Position numbers and translations under genes: made by a program
Shown here: in pieces, positions 42,579 through 51,176 of the stretch
Numbering within the stretch: position 1 is the first letter of the stretch
Layout of the letters: each line of letters opens with the position of its first letter
NCBI GenBank assembly: GCA_045613305.1
Contig: JAZLAU010000009.1
Location: 1-64,000, forward strand
Length of the DNA stretch: 64,000 bases
Source: SFTJ01 sp045613305
Lineage (GTDB): Bacteria > Bacteroidota > Bacteroidia > Bacteroidales > Muribaculaceae
Reading direction: 5' to 3'
The notes under the pieces: model-generated
What the model was told of the DNA's origin: nothing
The model's input: the letters and a program-made list of their open reading frames with translations, nothing else
The model's database searches: none

Positions 42579-45041
42579 ATGAAGAAAACTGTATTATTTA
42601 CCGTTGTTATGCTTGCTTTTATGGCGAGCAAATTAGTGGCTGCGGAGAAAAGTGAATTGCGCGCGCCAGCATATCCGTTGGTGACAATTGACCCTTACAC
42701 AAGTGCGTGGTCAATGTCGGACAATTTGTATGACACAACCATTAAGCACTGGACCGGTTCGGAGTTTCCGCTTATTGGTGTTGTGAAGGTTGACGGCAAA
42801 AGTTATCGTTTCCTTGGAGAGGAAGAACTAGAATTGAACACAATTGTAGTGGGAAGCGAAGGCGGTGGTTGGACTGCAAAATACACAACCAAGCAACCTT
42901 CAGATGAATGGATAGTTCCAAGCTTCGACGATAGCAAGTGGAAGACCGGCGTGGGCGCATTTGGCACACAAGAAAACGAGCCAACAGCTCGCACTCAATG
43001 GAGCGAGCCAAAGATTTGGGTTCGTCGCGTGATTGAAATCAATGAAGATTTAACAAATAAGCGAGTGTATTTCGACTATTCGCACGACGACGATGCCATT
43101 TATTACATCAATGGTCATCGCATTGTGTCGACAGGTAACACTTGCGACAAGCACAAACTAAAGGAACTGTCGGCTGAAGAAAAGGCACTTTTGAAGCCAG
43201 GCAAGAATATCGTGGCTGCTTACTGCTGGAACCGTGGCGGTAATGCGCTTCTCGACTTCCAAATATCGGTGGAACGCGATAGCCGCCGCTATTTCGAAAA
43301 CACTGCAGTGCAAACTAATGCCGATGTGCAAGCAACACAAACTCACTACACTTTCACTTGCGGCAATGTTGACTTGAAGGTTACATTCACTGCTCCAATG
43401 TTTATGGAAAACCTTGACCTGCTTACTCGCCCAGTTAACTACATCACTTACGAAGTGAAGAGCAACGACGGCAAGAAGCACAATGTGGAATTGTATTTGG
43501 AAGCAAGCCCATTGTGGGCAATCAACGAGCCTTCACAAAAGACTGTGCAAGAAAAGTTTGAAAAGAACGGTATCTCATACATCAAATGCGGTTCGGTGGA
43601 ACAACCTGTTTTGGCCAAGAAGGGCGACAACATCCGCATCGACTGGGGATATTTCTATATGGCAACACCAGAAACCTCTGACAAGACAATGGTGGGCAAT
43701 GGCCGCCAAATGCGTCAAGAGTTTGTTGACGGAAAGGTTACAAATGCTGTAGACGGCAACACCAAGATGGTGATTACACGCAACCATGGCTCGGTGAAGA
43801 AGGCTAATGGTTACTTCATGCTTGGCTATGACGACATTTATTCTATCCAATATTTCCACACCAACCTTCGCCCATATTGGAACCGCAAGGGTGACCAAAC
43901 CATTACAGGCCAATTCGAAAAGGCAAAGAAGGAATATAAGTCGCTAATGAAGGCTTGCGAAAAGTTTGATGCAAAACTTATGTCTGACGCAAAGGCAGTG
44001 GGTGGCAAGAAGTATGCCGAACTATGTGCACTTGCATATCGTCAAGCAATTTCGGCTCACAAGTTGGTAGAAGCACCTAACGGCGATTTGTTGTGGTTGT
44101 CGAAAGAAAACTTTAGCAACGGCTCAATCGGTACAGTTGACGTAACATATCCATCAGCACCATTGTTCTTACTTTACAATGTAGACCTATGCAAAGGTTT
44201 GCTAAACCATATCTTCTATTACAGCGAAAGCGGCAAGTGGACTAAAGACTTCCCTGCTCACGACGTAGGCACATATCCTATTGCTAACGGTCAAACCTAC
44301 GGTGGCGACATGCCAGTGGAAGAAGGCGGTAACATGCTTGTATTGACGGCTGCTATTGCTGCAGTTGAAGGCAATGCCGACTATGCTGCTAAGCATTGGG
44401 ATGTATTGACAACTTGGACAAAATATCTTGTAAAATATGGTCTTGACCCAGAAAACCAATTGTGTACCGACGACTTTGCTGGTCACTTTGCACATAACAC
44501 CAACTTGGCTGTTAAGGCAATTGTGGGTGTAGCATCTTATGGCTATTTGGCAGAAATGCTTGGTAAAACCGATGTTGCTAAGGAATATATGGACAAGGCA
44601 CGTTGGATGGCAGGCGAATGGAAGAAAAATGCATTTGATGGCGACCACTATCGTTTAACATTCGATAAGCCAGGAACTTGGAGCCAAAAGTATAACATGG
44701 TATGGGACAAACTTCTTGGATTTAATGTGTTTGATGTCGATATTATCGACACCGAAATTGCTTACTATAAGAAGGTGCAACGCAAATACGGCTTGCCTCT
44801 TGACAACCGTGAAGACTACACCAAGAGCGACTGGATTATGTGGACTGCAACAATGGCAAATAACCGTGCCGATTTCGAAGCCTTTATTGACCCACTATAC
44901 TTGGGTTACCAAGAATCGGAATCACGCGTTCCTATGAGCGACTGGGTGTTCACCAGCCGTCCTGCACAACGCGGTTTCCAAGCACGCTCGGTGGTGGGTG
45001 GTTATTTCATCAAGATGCTTGAAAAAGTTCTCGATAAATAA
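42579..45041 (+). CDS. GtaA-like exported hydrolase (DUF4964/5127/4965/1793)
   Basis: An 820-residue exported protein with signal peptide MKKTVLFTVVMLAFMASKLVAA. The N-terminal RAPAYPLVTIDPYTSAWSMSDNL is the DUF4964 signature. A galactose-binding-like insert (about 85-235) contains WIVPSFDDSKWKTGVGAFG and FDYSHDDDAIYYINGHRIV. DUF5127 follows, then an alpha-toroid domain with VDVTYPSAPLFLLYN, HDVGTYPIANGQTYGGDMPVEEGGNML and MSDWVFTSRPAQRGFQARSVVGG. Relatives are annotated glutaminase A from fungi, but in gut Bacteroidales they sit among glycan-degrading genes, so a glycosidase role is equally plausible. It is first in the cluster. Confidence 0.85.
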   Translation: MKKTVLFTVVMLAFMASKLVAAEKSELRAPAYPLVTIDPYTSAWSMSDNLYDTTIKHWTGSEFPLIGVVKVDGKSYRFLGEEELELNTIVVGSEGGGWTAKYTTKQPSDEWIVPSFDDSKWKTGVGAFGTQENEPTARTQWSEPKIWVRRVIEINEDLTNKRVYFDYSHDDDAIYYINGHRIVSTGNTCDKHKLKELSAEEKALLKPGKNIVAAYCWNRGGNALLDFQISVERDSRRYFENTAVQTNADVQATQTHYTFTCGNVDLKVTFTAPMFMENLDLLTRPVNYITYEVKSNDGKKHNVELYLEASPLWAINEPSQKTVQEKFEKNGISYIKCGSVEQPVLAKKGDNIRIDWGYFYMATPETSDKTMVGNGRQMRQEFVDGKVTNAVDGNTKMVITRNHGSVKKANGYFMLGYDDIYSIQYFHTNLRPYWNRKGDQTITGQFEKAKKEYKSLMKACEKFDAKLMSDAKAVGGKKYAELCALAYRQAISAHKLVEAPNGDLLWLSKENFSNGSIGTVDVTYPSAPLFLLYNVDLCKGLLNHIFYYSESGKWTKDFPAHDVGTYPIANGQTYGGDMPVEEGGNMLVLTAAIAAVEGNADYAAKHWDVLTTWTKYLVKYGLDPENQLCTDDFAGHFAHNTNLAVKAIVGVASYGYLAEMLGKTDVAKEYMDKARWMAGEWKKNAFDGDHYRLTFDKPGTWSQKYNMVWDKLLGFNVFDVDIIDTEIAYYKKVQRKYGLPLDNREDYTKSDWIMWTATMANNRADFEAFIDPLYLGYQESESRVPMSDWVFTSRPAQRGFQARSVVGGYFIKMLEKVLDK

Positions 45042-45074
45042 TAACAACAAAATATTTTAGAAAATAACACTATT

Positions 45075-46001
45075 ATGAACAAAATCAGGATAATCGTAAT
45101 TTTAGCCGTTGTGGCTATGGCAAGTGCCATAGGAGCGAGTGCTATAACTCGCTTAGATGTTGGCACCTACAACATCCGCAACAATAACCAGGGCGATGCC
45201 AGAGAAGGAAATGGTTGGGACGTTCGTAAGGGCGTTGTGGCGCAATTGTTGCGTTATCACGAGTTCGACATCTTTGGCATTCAAGAAGGATTCTATGGAC
45301 AGTTGCAAGACCTAAAAGAATTGTTGCCGGGCTATGATTATGTAGGCGTGGGCCGCGACGACGGAAAGCAGGCTGGAGAGTATTCGGCAGTGTTTTATTG
45401 CACTGAAAAATATGAAGTGCTCGATAGCGGAAACTTCTGGTTGTCGGAAACTCCTGAAAAACCCGGATTGGGATGGGATGCTGCTTGTGTGCGCATCTGC
45501 ACTTGGGCGCATTTCCGTAGCCGTGAAACAGGTTTTGAATTTTTGTTCTTCAACCTTCATATGGACCACGTTGGTACGGTGGCTCGCGTAGAGAGTGCCA
45601 AGTTGGTGCAAAAGAAAATGAAGGAATTTGGCTCAAAGTTGCCTGCAATCTTAACTGGTGACTTCAATATTGACCAGAATCACCCTTCATTTAAGGAAAT
45701 CATTGAATCGGGTATGCTTAAAGACAGTTATGAATATGCTGAATTAAAGTATGCGCTCAATGGTACGTTCAACGCATTCCGACCAAACAATTTCACCGAA
45801 AGTCGCATTGACCATGTGCTGGTGTCGCCTTCGTTTGAAGTTAAGAAGTATGGTGTGCTTACCGACACCTATCGTTCGGAAGTGAAGAACGCTGAAGAGG
45901 TTACTGAAAGTGCAGCACCACAAGAAATTAAGTTTAAGCACTTTGTGGCACGCACTCCAAGTGACCACTTCCCAGTGAAAGTGGTGCTATATCACAAGTA
46001 A
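45075..46001 (+). CDS. Secreted endonuclease/exonuclease/phosphatase-family protein
   Basis: A 308-residue exported protein with signal peptide ending near AIGASA. EEP-fold motifs are LDVGTYNIRNNNQGD, DIFGIQEGFYGQL (catalytic Glu), FFNLHMDHVG, ILTGDFNIDQNHPSF, RIDHVLVSPSFE and the terminal PSDHFPVKVVL. Possible substrates include phosphodiesters of glycans, nucleic acid or lipids. It is 33 bases after the GtaA-like gene and so probably cotranscribed with it. Its presence beside glycan enzymes suggests phosphodiester-linked sugar removal, an inference only. Confidence 0.88.
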   Translation: MNKIRIIVILAVVAMASAIGASAITRLDVGTYNIRNNNQGDAREGNGWDVRKGVVAQLLRYHEFDIFGIQEGFYGQLQDLKELLPGYDYVGVGRDDGKQAGEYSAVFYCTEKYEVLDSGNFWLSETPEKPGLGWDAACVRICTWAHFRSRETGFEFLFFNLHMDHVGTVARVESAKLVQKKMKEFGSKLPAILTGDFNIDQNHPSFKEIIESGMLKDSYEYAELKYALNGTFNAFRPNNFTESRIDHVLVSPSFEVKKYGVLTDTYRSEVKNAEEVTESAAPQEIKFKHFVARTPSDHFPVKVVLYHK

Positions 46002-46024
46002 CGCCTCGACAATTGTCTGTGATT

Positions 46025-46053
46025 TTTCTTCGTTGTTTTTGCAAACGAAGAAA
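46025..46053 (+). other. Hairpin after the EEP gene
   Basis: A 10-bp stem (TTTCTTCGTT with AACGAAGAAA) and a 9-base loop lie 24 bases after the stop. No T-run follows, so termination would be weak; it may instead protect the upstream transcript or belong to the next leader. Confidence 0.5.
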
Positions 46054-46062
46054 CAGATATAC

Positions 46063-46114
46063 TAATCTGCAGTGCTATGGAGGGTGCCCTTGGGTGTCCT
46101 CCATCGGCAGATTA
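46063..46114 (+). ncRNA. Structured leader element before the GH3 gene
   Basis: A two-part nested stem: outer TAATCTGC (46063-46070) with GCAGATTA (46107-46114), an internal loop, then ATGGAGG (46077-46083) with CCTCCAT (46098-46104), extended inwards by G-C and G-T pairs. It lies about 80 bases before the GH3 start. No known riboswitch class is recognised. Confidence 0.45.
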
Positions 46115-46192
46115 AAAATGGGAATACAAAACAGAAACGAAATAAACCTAAACAAATACCAAATAAAGCACATAAATTCCTTTTAAATGCTT

Positions 46193-48568
46193 ATGAAATA
46201 CCCAGTTGCACTACTCTTGGCGCTGATGCTATGCATGCCTGTAGCCCTACATGCGTCGGATGTAAAAAATAGTCAGGAATCATCATCTATCGATTTTCGC
46301 TATAAAGATGCCACGTTGCCCATAGGTGAACGTGTGGAAATCTTGTTGTCGCAGATGACCTTAAACGAAAAGGTTGGGCAGTTGTTGTGTCCTCTTGGCT
46401 GGCCAATGTATGAAAAGGTGGGCAATAAGGTGGAAGTTTCGCAGCACTTTAAGGACCGAATGAGCAAGCAGCCGTTGGGCTCATTGTGGGCAGTGCTTCG
46501 TGCTGACCCATGGACACGAAAAACTCTCGTTACGGGTTTGAACCCAAAATTATCGGCTGAGGCGCTTAATAAGATACAAAAATATGCAATCGAGAATACA
46601 CGCTTGGGCATACCGTTAATCATAGCCGAAGAGTGTGCCCACGGCCACATGGCCATAGGCACAACCGTTTTCCCTACGGCGTTGGGGCAAGCCAGCACAT
46701 TCAACGAGGCACTAATGCAACGCATGGGCGAGGCAATAGCCCTCGAAACACGCTTGCAGGGTGCACAGATAGGCTACGGACCGGTTATTGATATAGCTCG
46801 AGAGCCACGTTGGAGCCGCATGGAAGAAACCTTTGGCGAGGACCCATATTTGTCGGGGGTGCTTGGTGCTGCCGTGGTGCGTGGCATGCAGGGCGACAAC
46901 ATTGCCGATGGCAAGCATGTGTATTCTACATTAAAGCACTTTGCTGCTTATGGCATTCCTGAAGGCGGATTAAATGGTGAGTGTGCAAACATAGGCATGC
47001 GTTCGCTATTGAGTGAATATGTGCCTCAGTTTAAGCGTGCCGTTGAAGCCGGTGCCGGAACCATAATGACTTCATATAACTCTGTAGACGGCATACCGTG
47101 CACAGGGCATAAATATCTTATCACCGATGTGCTTCGCAACCAATGGGGATTCAAGGGCTTTGTGTTCTCTGATTTGCAAAGCATAGAGGGCATAGCACAA
47201 ACACATCATTGTGCGGCAAACTTTGAGGATGCAGCGGTGATAGCCATCAAGGCAGGTGTTGACGTAGACCTTGAGGGCCGTTCGTATCAGAATCTTGCAA
47301 ATGCAGTGGCAAAGGGAAAACTAACCGAAGCCGACATAGATCGCGCAGTGCGCAATGTGCTTCGCACCAAATTTGAAATGGGATTGTTTGAAAACCCATA
47401 TGTTGACCCCAAGAAGGCCGACAAGCAAGTGCGCAGCAAGGAGCATCGCCAGTTGGCGCGACAAGTGGCTCGTGAGGGCATAGTGTTGCTCAAGAACGAC
47501 GGTCTTTTGCCATTGGATAAAAACTTGAAACGAGTGGCTGTTATTGGGCCTAATGCCGATGTGGCATATAATCAATTGGGCGACTACACCGCACCGCAGG
47601 CGCGCGAAGAAATTCGCACCGTGCTCGATGGAGTGCGCAGCCATGTGTCGAAACACACTGAGGTGGTGTATGTTAAGGGTTGTGCTATTCGCGACACTAC
47701 AAATTCCGACATAGCGGCTGCTGTGGAGGCTGCTAAGAAGTCGGATGTTACGATACTTGTTGTGGGCGGTTCGTCGGCTCGCGACTTTAAGACTGAATAT
47801 ATCTCAACCGGAGCGGCAAAGGTTGATGAAAATGCCACCCTTGCCGATATGGACTCGGGTGAAGGCTACGACCGTGCAAGCCTAAATCTGCTTGGCGACC
47901 AAGAACGCTTGATGCAAGCCTTGATAGATGCCGGCGTGAAGTTGGCTGTAGTTTACATTGAAGGCCGTCCGCTAAATATGAATTTGGCATCGGAAAAGGC
48001 TAATGGCTTGCTCACAGCATGGTATCCTGGCGAACAAGGCGGAGAAGCAATTGCCGATGTGCTTTTTGGCGAATATAATCCGGCTGGTCGCATTCCGGTG
48101 GGAATTCCTCGCAATGTGGGCCAAATTCCTGTGTTCTATTCAAAGCGTCCGTCGCACGATTATATCGATAGCAAGGCGGCTCCGTTATATTCTTTCGGCT
48201 ACGGCCTAAGTTATACTAAATTTGAATACGGCGATTTGGTTATGGAGCCAGGCCGTGAACCGGGTGTGTATCAAACCGTGAAATGCAAGGTGACCAATGT
48301 GGGCGATTGCGATGGTGATGAAGTGGTGCAACTATATTTGCGAGATGTGGTTAGCACTGTTGAAACTCCGCACATGCAGTTGCGTGGCTTTAAGCGCATA
48401 TCGCTAAAGAAAGGCGAAAGCAAGGTGGTGGAATTCGCGTTGCACTTCGACGACTTGGCACTATACGACATTGAGATGAAGCACGTGGTAGAGCCAGGTG
48501 AATTTAAGGTGATGGTGGGAGCAGCAAGCACCGACATTCGATTAACAGGAAAATTTGAAATAAAATAA
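46193..48568 (+). CDS. Glycoside hydrolase family 3 (beta-glucosidase-like), exported
   Basis: A 791-residue exported enzyme. The signal MKYPVALLLALMLCMPVALHA supports the second of two close ATGs. The N-terminal GH3 barrel has LIIAEECAHGHMAIG and GPVIDIAREPRWSRMEETFGEDP, and the nucleophile Asp327 lies in GFVFSDLQSIEG. The alpha/beta sandwich begins near GIVLLKNDGLLPLDK and a fibronectin-III-like domain closes it (DEVVQLYLRDVVSTVETP). It probably cleaves beta-linked glucose or xylose from oligosaccharides in the periplasm. It is separated from the EEP gene by a 190-base structured leader and followed by a CBM9-like gene after 20 bases. Confidence 0.93.
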   Translation: MKYPVALLLALMLCMPVALHASDVKNSQESSSIDFRYKDATLPIGERVEILLSQMTLNEKVGQLLCPLGWPMYEKVGNKVEVSQHFKDRMSKQPLGSLWAVLRADPWTRKTLVTGLNPKLSAEALNKIQKYAIENTRLGIPLIIAEECAHGHMAIGTTVFPTALGQASTFNEALMQRMGEAIALETRLQGAQIGYGPVIDIAREPRWSRMEETFGEDPYLSGVLGAAVVRGMQGDNIADGKHVYSTLKHFAAYGIPEGGLNGECANIGMRSLLSEYVPQFKRAVEAGAGTIMTSYNSVDGIPCTGHKYLITDVLRNQWGFKGFVFSDLQSIEGIAQTHHCAANFEDAAVIAIKAGVDVDLEGRSYQNLANAVAKGKLTEADIDRAVRNVLRTKFEMGLFENPYVDPKKADKQVRSKEHRQLARQVAREGIVLLKNDGLLPLDKNLKRVAVIGPNADVAYNQLGDYTAPQAREEIRTVLDGVRSHVSKHTEVVYVKGCAIRDTTNSDIAAAVEAAKKSDVTILVVGGSSARDFKTEYISTGAAKVDENATLADMDSGEGYDRASLNLLGDQERLMQALIDAGVKLAVVYIEGRPLNMNLASEKANGLLTAWYPGEQGGEAIADVLFGEYNPAGRIPVGIPRNVGQIPVFYSKRPSHDYIDSKAAPLYSFGYGLSYTKFEYGDLVMEPGREPGVYQTVKCKVTNVGDCDGDEVVQLYLRDVVSTVETPHMQLRGFKRISLKKGESKVVEFALHFDDLALYDIEMKHVVEPGEFKVMVGAASTDIRLTGKFEIK

Positions 48569-48588
48569 ACCTATAAATACGCAAAATC

Positions 48589-49695
48589 ATGAAGAGAATA
48601 TTATTCTTACTGACAATCGTTGCAACAGCAATCGCAGGCGTTAACGCTAAGTCGATAACTGAGAAGTATGCACGCTTTTTGACTATGCCAAACAACTATG
48701 TGTGCTATAAAGTTGATGGCAAGATAAAAATTGACGGCAAGATAAATGAAAAGTCTTGGCAAAATGCTGAAGCCATAACCGGATTTGTTGACATCAGCGG
48801 TGAAGGATTCCCAGAACCACGATTCAAAACCACCGCAAAGATGCTTTGGGATGATGAATACTTGTATGTGGCAGCCGATTTGAAGGACCCTCATGTGTGG
48901 GCCGACATTAAGAATCACGACGAAGTGGTGTACTACAACAACGACTTTGAAATCTTTATTGACCCAGATGGCGACGCTCACAATTATTTTGAGATTGAAG
49001 TTAATGCTATCGGCACACTTTTTGAACTTGCAATCGAAAAGCCTTATAGAGCCACAACCCCAACATTTGTGCAATTTCAATGGGACTGCCCAGGTTTGAA
49101 GGTGGCAACTAAGGTTCACGGCACTCTAAACAACCCAAAAGACACCGATGAGGGCTGGAGCGTGGAGTTTGCAATTCCTCGCAAGGCTATTGCGCAAAGT
49201 TTTGACAACTACCTAAAGGCAGGCAATTATTTGCGTTTGGGATTCTCGCGCGTGGAATGGCAACACGATGTAATCGATGGTAAATATTCTCGCAAGAAGA
49301 ACGCAGAAGGCAATTATTTGCCAGAAGACAACTGGACATGGGGCCCAACAGGCATGATTGCAATGCATATGCCAGAGCGTTGGAGTTTCTTGTATTTGTC
49401 AGACAAGAAGGTGGGCGAAGGTAAAGAAGCATTCAAGTATCCGGTGGAATTTGAGGCTGAACGCTTGTTGTGGGCAATGTTTTATGCGCAAGAAGAACAA
49501 TTCTCAAAGAATAAGTGCTATTTCAACAAGGTTGAAGACTTCAACTTGACAAAAGATGAAATGGCCATGCTTCCACAAGGAGCAACCTTGAGAATCGAGA
49601 CTATGAGCCACCACTATGAAATAGCAATAGTTAAGGCCGACGGCAGCGAAATCTACATTGACGAAGACGGTTATTTGCGTCGCCGTGGCAAGTGA
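48589..49695 (+). CDS. Exported CBM9-like carbohydrate-binding protein
   Basis: A 368-residue exported protein with signal MKRILFLLTIVATAIAGVNA. The CBM9-like sandwich (about 40-260) shows IKIDGKINEKSWQNAE, MLWDDEYLYVAADLKDPHVW, DFEIFIDPDGDAHNYFEIEVN and WSVEFAIPRKAI. These are features of the family 9 related domain found alone in Bacteroidetes. The C-terminal 100 residues are unassigned. It probably holds glycan or has a cryptic enzymatic role; no catalytic residues are evident. It is cotranscribed with the GH3 gene (20-base gap). Confidence 0.85.
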   Translation: MKRILFLLTIVATAIAGVNAKSITEKYARFLTMPNNYVCYKVDGKIKIDGKINEKSWQNAEAITGFVDISGEGFPEPRFKTTAKMLWDDEYLYVAADLKDPHVWADIKNHDEVVYYNNDFEIFIDPDGDAHNYFEIEVNAIGTLFELAIEKPYRATTPTFVQFQWDCPGLKVATKVHGTLNNPKDTDEGWSVEFAIPRKAIAQSFDNYLKAGNYLRLGFSRVEWQHDVIDGKYSRKKNAEGNYLPEDNWTWGPTGMIAMHMPERWSFLYLSDKKVGEGKEAFKYPVEFEAERLLWAMFYAQEEQFSKNKCYFNKVEDFNLTKDEMAMLPQGATLRIETMSHHYEIAIVKADGSEIYIDEDGYLRRRGK

Positions 49696-49751
49696 TTTTT
49701 CATTTGAAATAAAAATATTAACAAAATAATATCAAACAAAAGAACACTATT

Positions 49752-50864
49752 ATGAAGAAATTAATGTTTGCGTTTTTGGCAATGTTTGCATTGGTAGCAT
49801 GCCAAACAACAGAAAAAGAAGTTAAGGTGCCAGTGTATGCATGGGAAGGTTATTCATGTGCCGACACATTGCGCGCACACTTTGCAAAGTATCAAGAACA
49901 TGGCGTTACAGGTGTTTGTATCAATGTAGGTATGGATGCTGCTAAGGCCGACACAGCAGCCAAGGTTGCTAAGGAATTTGGCATGGAATTCCACGCATGG
50001 TGCCCAATCATGGTTCAAAGCACTACTCAAGAAGGTGTTGACTCTACTATGTTCACAGTTAACCGTTTAGGTGAATCGTCATACGACAAGCCAGTGTATG
50101 TAGATTACTACACAACATTCGACCCACGCAACGAAAAGGTTGAGAAGTTCTTGATTGAAAAACTTGAAAAGATTGCTGAAATTCCAGAAGTTGACTATGT
50201 TCAACTTGACTACATCCGCTATGCCGACGTAATCTTGGCCCGCGGCCTATGGGACAAGTATGGCTTGGTGATGGATAAGGAATATCCAAAGGCCGACTAT
50301 TGCTACTGCGACAGCTGTGTGGCAGCGTTTAAGGCCGAAACAGGCATCGACATCCGTGCAACAGAAGAGCCTGATACCGTTAAGGCATGGGCAGAATGGC
50401 GTTGCGACAACGTGACCAACTTGGTTAACGCACTTTGCGATGCTATCCACGCTAAGGGCAAGAAGGTTAGTGCTGACGTATTCCCAGGTCCTGACAGTTA
50501 TGCTGTTTGGATGGTTCGTCAACAATGGAACGAGTGGAATGTGGATGCATATTTCCCAATGAACTACAACGACTTCTACATGGAGCCAGCTTCATGGGTA
50601 GGTAAGGTTACTGAAGAAGCAGTTAAGAGTGTAGCCGACAAGGGCACTCCAGTGTATAGCGGTTTGTTTATTTGCCACGATTGGCGTAACAAGGATAAGG
50701 TTATCGACCCAGAAAACTCAGGCTTGATACCTACAGAAATTCCTGAAGCAGTTACAACTTCAATGCAAGCAGGCGCTAAGGGTATTTGCTTGTTCACAGC
50801 ATCGGGCATGACTCAAGAACACTGGGACGAACTTGCTAAGGCCATCGACGCTTGGGGTAAGTAA
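49752..50864 (+). CDS. GH10-like TIM-barrel lipoprotein (putative glycosidase)
   Basis: A 370-residue lipoprotein with lipobox ALVACQ (Cys17). The rest looks like a TIM barrel of the glycosyl-hydrolase-like GHL10/DUF4015 type: HGVTGVCINVG, EFHAWCPIM, EVDYVQLDYIRYAD, KKVSADVFPGPDS, VDAYFPMNYNDFY and GAKGICLFTASGM. Asp and Tyr in LDYIRYAD are candidate active-site residues. A CYCDSC pair occurs in a loop at about 180. Substrate unknown. It ends the carbohydrate cluster, just before a terminator, 56 bases after the CBM9-like gene. Confidence 0.8.
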   Translation: MKKLMFAFLAMFALVACQTTEKEVKVPVYAWEGYSCADTLRAHFAKYQEHGVTGVCINVGMDAAKADTAAKVAKEFGMEFHAWCPIMVQSTTQEGVDSTMFTVNRLGESSYDKPVYVDYYTTFDPRNEKVEKFLIEKLEKIAEIPEVDYVQLDYIRYADVILARGLWDKYGLVMDKEYPKADYCYCDSCVAAFKAETGIDIRATEEPDTVKAWAEWRCDNVTNLVNALCDAIHAKGKKVSADVFPGPDSYAVWMVRQQWNEWNVDAYFPMNYNDFYMEPASWVGKVTEEAVKSVADKGTPVYSGLFICHDWRNKDKVIDPENSGLIPTEIPEAVTTSMQAGAKGICLFTASGMTQEHWDELAKAIDAWGK

Positions 50865-50938
50865 AAAATAATGCTTTAACATTGGCAAAATCGGTGGCTC
50901 TGATGCCCTGATGCTGATGTCGGCAAAATGATTTAACG

Positions 50939-50983
50939 GCGGAAAGATAATCACATTGCGATTGTCTTTCCGCTTGGTTTTTT
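50939..50983 (+). terminator. Terminator of the carbohydrate cluster
   Basis: A 14-bp stem (GCGGAAAGATAATC with GATTGTCTTTCCGC, one G-T pair) is followed by TTGGTTTTTT. Confidence 0.85.
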
Positions 50984-51124
50984 ATTTGCACCTGCTTGGG
51001 AGGCTGCTGCCGCAGAATGCCTTATTGAAACTAAAAATCGGATTGTGGCATTCACCCTTTTTGATGAGGCAAGCGCATAAATGACAATGATGAGAGAAAT
51101 AGCCCTAAGCCCTAAGTAATATTT

Positions 51125-51155
51125 TTTGAAAGGTCGCAATAAATCATTATTTTTG
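51125..51155 (+). promoter_or_regulatory. Promoter of the cysteine desulfidase-family gene
   Basis: TTTG (51125-51128), 19 bases, then TATTTTTG (51148-51155). The leader is about 15 bases. Confidence 0.7.
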
Positions 51156-51176
51156 TAATCAAAAGTAATACACACT

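Larger units (their letters stand above)
50865..51176. other. Intergenic region after the GH10-like gene
   Basis: These 312 bases contain a terminator (50939-50983) and the promoter of the next gene. Nothing else is supported. Confidence 0.6.
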
